NCBI GenBank assembly: GCA_910575705.1
Contig: CAJTFG010000003.1
Coordinates: 62,001-126,000, forward strand
Direction: 5' to 3'
DNA: 64,000 bases
Source: Erysipelotrichales bacterium
GTDB lineage: Bacteria; Bacillota_I; Bacilli_A; Erysipelotrichales; Erysipelotrichaceae
In this document: piece after piece, positions 59,040-64,000 of the stretch
Layout of the letters: every line of letters starts with the position of its first letter
How positions within the stretch are numbered: the stretch's first letter is position 1
The notes under the pieces: model-generated
The model's input: only the letters and a program-made list of their open reading frames with translations
Databases searched by the model: none
Told to the model about the DNA's origin: nothing
Translations under genes and position numbers: made by a program

Positions 59040-59623
59040 TGAAATATCTTTAACAGAGCTTCCCAGATCGCATCGGTATCGCATGGTTCTACAGCTGAGA
59101 ACCGAAACAGCGGTTCATGATCATCCAGCTGCAGCGTCTCTTTGATCACTTTCATATGCTTAAGCAGCTGCGAACGCTTCACCTTATCCGTCTTCGTCGC
59201 CACAACGACGATAGGAAGTTCATAATAGCGTGCAAAATCTAACATCAGACAATCATCCTCTGTCGGCTGATGACGGGCATCCACCAATAAAACGATCCCC
59301 TTGTTCTGCTTGCGCTCACGAAAATAATCTTCCATCATCTCGCCGAACTGGATCAGCTGCCTTTTGGAAATATTCGCATAACCATAGCCCGGCACATCGA
59401 CAAACATGTACTTATCGTCCAAGTTATAGAAATTAAGCAGCCTTGTTTTTCCCGGTGTATTTCCGACATATGCCAGCTTTTTACGCCCTGTCATCGTGTT
59501 GATAAAGCTGCTTTTCCCTACATTGGAACGGCCCGCTAAAGCGATTTCCGGAAGATCGCTGTTTGGCCATTCTTTTTTAGAAGGCGCGGAAAGGATCAGC
59601 TCCGCTTTCTGAAATACCGCCAT
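59030..59623 (-). CDS. engB: Ribosome biogenesis GTPase EngB (YsxC/YihA)
   Basis: A 197-residue GTPase needed for 50S assembly. G1 AGRSNVGKSSFIN (about 30-42), G2/G3 TPGKTRLLNFY and FVDVPGYGYA, G4 VATKTDK and G5 FSAVEP are all visible. Its ATG overlaps the lon stop as TAATG. lon-engB in one operon is the Bacillus arrangement. Confidence 0.97.
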   Translation of the reverse strand: MAVFQKAELILSAPSKKEWPNSDLPEIALAGRSNVGKSSFINTMTGRKKLAYVGNTPGKTRLLNFYNLDDKYMFVDVPGYGYANISKRQLIQFGEMMEDYFRERKQNKGIVLLVDARHQPTEDDCLMLDFARYYELPIVVVATKTDKVKRSQLLKHMKVIKETLQLDDHEPLFRFSAVEPCDTDAIWEALLKIFQKK

Positions 59624-61932
59624 TATTTTACCAGCGCAACATCCAGCACCTGAGAAACACGTTCTACCGGTACAAACTGCATGCTTTCCTTCACCATATC
59701 GGGAATATCATCGATATCTTTCACATTTCCCTTCGGTATCACTACCGTTTTGATACCGCAGCGATGTGCAGCCATCGATTTTTCCTTTAAACCGCCGATC
59801 GGCAACACATTACCGCGCAGCGTCACTTCCCCTGTCATCGCCAGATCCGCTTTGACAGGCACATTGCTCAAGGATGACACCAAAGCCGTTGTCAACGTAA
59901 CTCCGGCACTAGGTCCGTCTTTAGGAACCGCACCTTCCGGTACATGAATATGAATATCATTATGCTCGAAAATATCGGGTTTAATGTGATAACGCTTAGC
60001 ATTTGCACGAACATAATCGTACGCGATGGTCGCAGATTCCTTCATGACATCACCAAGCTGACCAGTAATGACTAGTTTGCCTTTCCCTTCAAAGTGGTTG
60101 ACTTCCACCTGAAGTACATCACCGCCAAAAGAAGTATAAGCCAAACCGGTTACCGTGCCTACCTGATCTTTTTTCTCACGTTTGCCATAATCGTAAACGA
60201 TATTGCCAAGCCATTCTTTTATCAGCTTTTTCGTCACCTTCACACTTCGTTTCTTCTCTTTTAAAATCGCTAACACTGTCTTTCGGCAGATCGTCGCTAT
60301 CACACGTTCCAGCTGACGAACACCGCTTTCCCTCGTATAGTAACGAATGAGATAAGACAACATCGCTTCATCGATCTTCAGCTGCCCCTCTTTCAGTCCG
60401 TTTTCTTTCAGCTGCTTCGGCAACAAATGACGAACCGCAATATTCAGCTTTTCCAGTTCCGTGTAAGATGATAACTGAATGATCTCCAAACGGTCACGCA
60501 AAGCAGCCGGAATGCCTTCCAGATAATTCGCGGTCGCAATAAACAATACCTTACTTAAATCATATGCTTCTTCCAAATAATGATCGGAAAAAACAGAGTT
60601 TTGCTCCGGATCCAATACCTCCAGCATCGCACTGGCAGGATCTCCTTTATAATCCGAAGCCATCTTGTCGATCTCATCGATCAAAAAGACCGGATTGATC
60701 GTACCTGCTTTTTTCATCGCCTGAATGAATCGCCCCGGCAAACTGCCGAGATACGTACGGCGATGTCCGCGTATCTCCGACTCATCTTTAACACCACCCA
60801 AAGAAATTTTCACGAATTTTCGATCCAAAGCTCTGGCTACGGATTTCGCCAATGATGTCTTACCGACTCCCGGAGGACCTACCAAACAAATGATCGGAGC
60901 TTTCAAAGAGTTTGTCATCTGCTTTACCGCAAGATACTCCAGAATTCTCTCTTTTACTTTTTCCAAACCGTAATGATCTTCATTCAAAATATCTCCGGCA
61001 AGCTGAAGATCATCGTTATCTTTTGACTCCTGCCACCAAGGAAGAGCCATCAACCAATCGATATACGTTTTGATCACACCGGATTCCCCAGCTGCAGACG
61101 GCAGCATCTCATAACGGGCAAGCTCTTCTTTTACCTTTTCTTTGATCGCTTCCGGATATGGATATTCTTCTAATTTACGGCGGATCTCGTCCACTTCCTT
61201 CTCACTGTCGCCAACATCGCCTAGTTCTTCTTTTATCGCACGCATTTTCTCGCGCAGATAATACTCTTTCTGGCTTTCCTCAATGCGGTTTTTCACTTTG
61301 TCATTGATCTTGTTTTCAATAGCGCTTAATTCCTTCTCACTTTCAATTTCCCGAAGGATAAGCAAAAGACGATCATTGATTCCAAGCGTTTCTAAAATTT
61401 CCTGACGGCGCTCCAGCGTAAAAGGAAATACTTGCGCGATCTGATCTGTCAGCTGTTTTGCGGATACACCTTTTGCCAATTCCGCGATCATATCCTTAGG
61501 AATGTTATTCGCTACCGCTTCGATCTGTTCAAACTGCTTGGCGATCTTTCGTACGAGCGCAACCTCTTCCATCGGATCCTGTTGAACATCTTCACAAATA
61601 ACAGCATCTGCCGACATCATCTGTTCATCATCCAAGATCATCGGCAGCTCTACGCGCTTTAATCCTTTAAACTTAACTCTCAGATAGCCGTCAAGACGAC
61701 GCACATGACGGATCTCACATAATGTTCCGAATGCATACAACTGCTGTGCATCCGGTTCTTCCAAAGCGAGATCTCTTTGAGCGACCAGACATACATGCGA
61801 TTCATAATTCAGCTGTGATTCTTCAATTGCCTTTACCGATTTCGGACGTCCCACATCAATGATGACTTCCTGCTCCGGGAAAATAATCACGCCGCGGGTA
61901 CAGACAAGAGGATAATGCAATACATTTTCCAT
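59623..61932 (-). CDS. lon: ATP-dependent protease Lon
   Basis: A 769-residue Lon: N-terminal substrate domain (about 1-195), AAA+ module with Walker A VGPPGVGKTSLAKSVA (about 347-362) and FLIDEIDKMASDYKGDPASAM, and the C-terminal Ser-Lys protease with VPEGAVPKDGPSAGVTLTTAL (catalytic Ser, about 668) and VLPIGGLKEKSMAAHR (Lys). AAAGGAG before the ATG at 61932 sets the start. It is separated from tig by a terminator. Confidence 0.97.
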   Translation of the reverse strand: MENVLHYPLVCTRGVIIFPEQEVIIDVGRPKSVKAIEESQLNYESHVCLVAQRDLALEEPDAQQLYAFGTLCEIRHVRRLDGYLRVKFKGLKRVELPMILDDEQMMSADAVICEDVQQDPMEEVALVRKIAKQFEQIEAVANNIPKDMIAELAKGVSAKQLTDQIAQVFPFTLERRQEILETLGINDRLLLILREIESEKELSAIENKINDKVKNRIEESQKEYYLREKMRAIKEELGDVGDSEKEVDEIRRKLEEYPYPEAIKEKVKEELARYEMLPSAAGESGVIKTYIDWLMALPWWQESKDNDDLQLAGDILNEDHYGLEKVKERILEYLAVKQMTNSLKAPIICLVGPPGVGKTSLAKSVARALDRKFVKISLGGVKDESEIRGHRRTYLGSLPGRFIQAMKKAGTINPVFLIDEIDKMASDYKGDPASAMLEVLDPEQNSVFSDHYLEEAYDLSKVLFIATANYLEGIPAALRDRLEIIQLSSYTELEKLNIAVRHLLPKQLKENGLKEGQLKIDEAMLSYLIRYYTRESGVRQLERVIATICRKTVLAILKEKKRSVKVTKKLIKEWLGNIVYDYGKREKKDQVGTVTGLAYTSFGGDVLQVEVNHFEGKGKLVITGQLGDVMKESATIAYDYVRANAKRYHIKPDIFEHNDIHIHVPEGAVPKDGPSAGVTLTTALVSSLSNVPVKADLAMTGEVTLRGNVLPIGGLKEKSMAAHRCGIKTVVIPKGNVKDIDDIPDMVKESMQFVPVERVSQVLDVALVK

Positions 61933-61956
61933 ATTAACTGCTCCTTTCATAAGGTT

Positions 61957-61980
61957 AAAAAAGACGCGCGATGCGTCTTA
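61957..61980 (-). terminator. Terminator between tig and lon
   Basis: AAGACGC/GCGTCTT with a 5-base loop and a six-T tail on the minus strand. Confidence 0.8.
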
Positions 61981-61985
61981 TCTGA

Positions 61986-63263
61986 TTACTTACCAGCAGA
62001 TTCCTTGATAAGTTCCAATGCTTTACGCATCCGCAGATCATAAGAAACTGCATCATTTGAAACCATCTGTTTGATCTTATCGATCTCCATATTGTACATC
62101 TTGGAAATGCTTTCCATCTCTTCTTCAATCTCTTTTTCGCTGACTTCCAGTTTTTCTGCATCCGCAATAGCTTCCAATACCAGACGAACCGTCACTTTCT
62201 TATCTGCATCTTTGGCCATCTCATTACGAATACTTTCTTCGCTCATCCCGGTAATCTGTAAATACTGTTCCAAGCCGAAGCCCTGTGATTGAAGTCTCTG
62301 CGCAAAATCGTGATACATATTGTCAGTTTCTTCATCGATCATGACCTGAGGCACATCTACGCTCGCATTATCAACGACCTTCGTTAACAATTCATTTGTA
62401 AAATCTTCCTCAGCTTTATTTTCTTTCTGTTTCTTTAACTCTTCTTTCGTATGTTCTTTAAACGCATCCAGCGTTTCGATATCTTTCATCTCTGCCTGCT
62501 TGATCAGTTCATCATCCGCTGCCGGCAATTCCTTCGTCTTGATCTCATGGACGGTTACTTTGAATGTTGCTTCCTGTCCGGCCAGATCCGCAGCCTGATA
62601 ATTTTCCGGGAACGTAACCTTGATCTCTCTTGTTTCCTCTGCCTTCATTCCGATCAGCTGCTCTTCAAATCCCGGTATGAATGATCCGCTTCCGATCTCC
62701 AACGGATAATTTTCTCCTTTACCGCCTTCGAAAGCAACACCGTCTTTGAAGCCTTCAAAATCAATAACGGCAGTATCTTTCTCCTCTACCGCTCCGTCTT
62801 CTTTTACAACCAGTTCCGCATAGCGTTCCTGCAATCTGGTAACTTCTGCAGCTACATCCTCATCCGTTACAGAAGCATCTGCCTTTTTTACATCTAAATT
62901 CTTATATTCTCCTAATGTCACTTCCGGTTTTACCGTAATGATGAATTTAAAATCCACTTTCTCTTCATCGATCCCATCAAAATCCAGCTGCGGACGAGCT
63001 ACCAGCTGCAGATCATGTTCTTCCACACCATCCATCAACGCCTTGCCAGCCACTTCTTCTACAGCCTCCATCAGGATACTCTGTGTACTGATGTGCTTTT
63101 TAATCAAGCTCTCCGGAGCCTGCCCTTTACGAAACCCTGGCAGCTCCACATTCTTCGCCAATTTTTTAAATGCCTTATTCTGTGCTTTTTTCCACGTATC
63201 TCCTGATACCGTCGTCGTCAATTCACCTACGGAATGTTCCTTCAATTCCCATTTTGAGCTCAT
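61986..63263 (-). CDS. tig: Trigger factor
   Basis: A 425-residue ribosome-bound chaperone. The ribosome-binding signature is NVELPGFRKGQAPESLIKKH (about 37-56). The PPIase domain is about 150-240 (DTAVIDFEGFKDGVAFEGGK, LEIGSGSFIPGFEEQLIGMK), followed by the helical C-terminal arms. It lies upstream of lon, as in Bacillus. Confidence 0.97.
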   Translation of the reverse strand: MSSKWELKEHSVGELTTTVSGDTWKKAQNKAFKKLAKNVELPGFRKGQAPESLIKKHISTQSILMEAVEEVAGKALMDGVEEHDLQLVARPQLDFDGIDEEKVDFKFIITVKPEVTLGEYKNLDVKKADASVTDEDVAAEVTRLQERYAELVVKEDGAVEEKDTAVIDFEGFKDGVAFEGGKGENYPLEIGSGSFIPGFEEQLIGMKAEETREIKVTFPENYQAADLAGQEATFKVTVHEIKTKELPAADDELIKQAEMKDIETLDAFKEHTKEELKKQKENKAEEDFTNELLTKVVDNASVDVPQVMIDEETDNMYHDFAQRLQSQGFGLEQYLQITGMSEESIRNEMAKDADKKVTVRLVLEAIADAEKLEVSEKEIEEEMESISKMYNMEIDKIKQMVSNDAVSYDLRMRKALELIKESAGK

Positions 63264-63317
63264 TATTCATACCTCCTAGTACGTCTTCGATCATATTTTC
63301 AGCAAACAGCATTCCTA

Positions 63318-63986
63318 TCAAATGCCGTACTTATATAATAATAATTCAAAACCACCTGTTTGCGCAAGTGCTTTTTCACGAATAAATGCCGTAAAGCCAC
63401 TTTTATTCCCGTTTGCTTCAAACACATATCCCGCGATTGCCGCCGCAGCAAAAACGCCTTCATCTTCTTCTATGGCAAATGGCATTCGCAGATATGCTTC
63501 TTTCACAAGACTTTCCATACACATTCTAAGAAAAGAGGGATCTTCATTTTCAAACCACTCATGCAACATTTCCGCAGCTATCACAGCCCCTTCACTATCC
63601 ATCGGCATGTCCAATGCACATGGAAGAAACGTGATGTCCATCCCTTCATAGCACATGTGTATTTCTTCTGTCACATGCTGTTCCATCATCGCTTCTATCA
63701 GATAAGAGCGGATCAGCACATGCACATCTTTGCATAAGCATGCTTCAACCACATCCAGATGCTTCCGAATATTGCTGTTTTTCAATAGTTCCACAGCAGC
63801 CAGCTGCTCTTCAAAAGAACCATCCAACAACCGGGCGATGTCCTCCTCATCATAAGAACGCTGTACCTTGTTCAATTCCAGCGCATGACGACACTCATTA
63901 TAAAGAGAGATCAATTCCTCCTCACTGTCCTTGGGAATATAGGGCATAGCCAGTTCCGCCTCTAAAACAGCATATGCTTCCTGCAT
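63318..63986 (-). CDS. Helical protein at the ysoA position, unknown function
   Basis: A 222-residue acidic, mainly helical protein without signal or membrane segment: MQEAYAVLEAELAMPYIPKDSEEELISLYNEC, LLDGSFEEQLAAVELLKNSN and a C-terminal AAAIAGYVFEANGNKSG. The pattern agrees with TPR/HEAT-like helical-repeat proteins, as expected for YsoA, which stands beside tig in Bacillus (DUF3196-type proteins are another option). A GGAG site is just visible before the ATG, so the gene is complete although it ends 14 bases from the window edge. Confidence 0.65.
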   Translation of the reverse strand: MQEAYAVLEAELAMPYIPKDSEEELISLYNECRHALELNKVQRSYDEEDIARLLDGSFEEQLAAVELLKNSNIRKHLDVVEACLCKDVHVLIRSYLIEAMMEQHVTEEIHMCYEGMDITFLPCALDMPMDSEGAVIAAEMLHEWFENEDPSFLRMCMESLVKEAYLRMPFAIEEDEGVFAAAAIAGYVFEANGNKSGFTAFIREKALAQTGGFELLLYKYGI

Positions 63987-64000
63987 ATTTTTTTTCTCCA

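Overview
The window comes from a low-GC Gram-positive bacterium. All protein-coding content is chromosomal housekeeping or envelope/redox genes of Firmicutes type. T-box leaders, CIRCE operators and CcpA cre boxes confirm this. Several stretches keep the Bacillus gene order: gerM/ysnB; gerE-uvrC-mutS2-cvpA-rnhC; hrcA-grpE-dnaK-dnaJ; and valS-spoVID-engB-lon-tig. Homologues of GerE, GerM, SpoVID and YlbJ suggest a spore former. The Rnf complex, PPDK and small ApbE/FMN proteins suggest an anaerobic gut lineage such as Erysipelotrichia. That assignment is inference, because no rRNA is present.

Layout. 0.1-1.6 kb: asnA and a GNAT acetyltransferase. 1.7-8.2 kb: a six-gene rnf operon (C-D-G-E-A-[53-aa Cys protein]-B) on the minus strand, with the flavin transferase gene apbE divergent from it. 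RnfB is short (no polyferredoxin part), RnfD carries an extra C-terminal FMN-binding domain, and a 53-aa Cys-rich membrane protein sits between rnfA and rnfB. 8.2-13.6 kb: pgi, an S1-domain regulator, YuiD, NifU, a phosphodiesterase, GerM, a VanY-like protein without its zinc ligands, and GerE. 13.6-26 kb: uvrC, mutS2, cvpA, rnhC, then lspA-rluD-rhomboid(inactive)-dCMP deaminase, a nim-type flavoprotein, a PadR/DUF1700 envelope module and a dUTPase.

26-29.8 kb: TSCPD protein, Gx transporter, NusG-II protein, two tandem PplA-like lipoproteins and glpK. Together with rnf and apbE these look like parts of a flavin-based electron chain on the outer face of the membrane. 30-39.3 kb: a second Hsp70/J-protein pair, spx, T-box-trpS, then the HrcA-controlled dnaJ-dnaK-grpE-hrcA heat-shock operon with two CIRCE elements. 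39.3-49.9 kb: pgeF, a cation exporter, ylbJ, an endonuclease/phosphatase-like protein, femAB, ppdK with a cre box, a two-gene ABC transporter and a TfoX-N protein.

49.9-51.9 kb is the strangest part. Four short coding cassettes on the minus strand have different interiors but share identical edges (an 11-bp core at the start, a 17-bp core at the end). They have no proper gene start and are separated by conserved spacers, like a silent reservoir of C-terminal exons. 51.9-64 kb: a T-box-controlled GNAT-valS operon, spoVID, a membrane protein, a MATE/MarR pair with twin palindromic operators, engB, lon, tig and a YsoA-position protein. No rRNA, tRNA, CRISPR, transposase or phage gene was seen.
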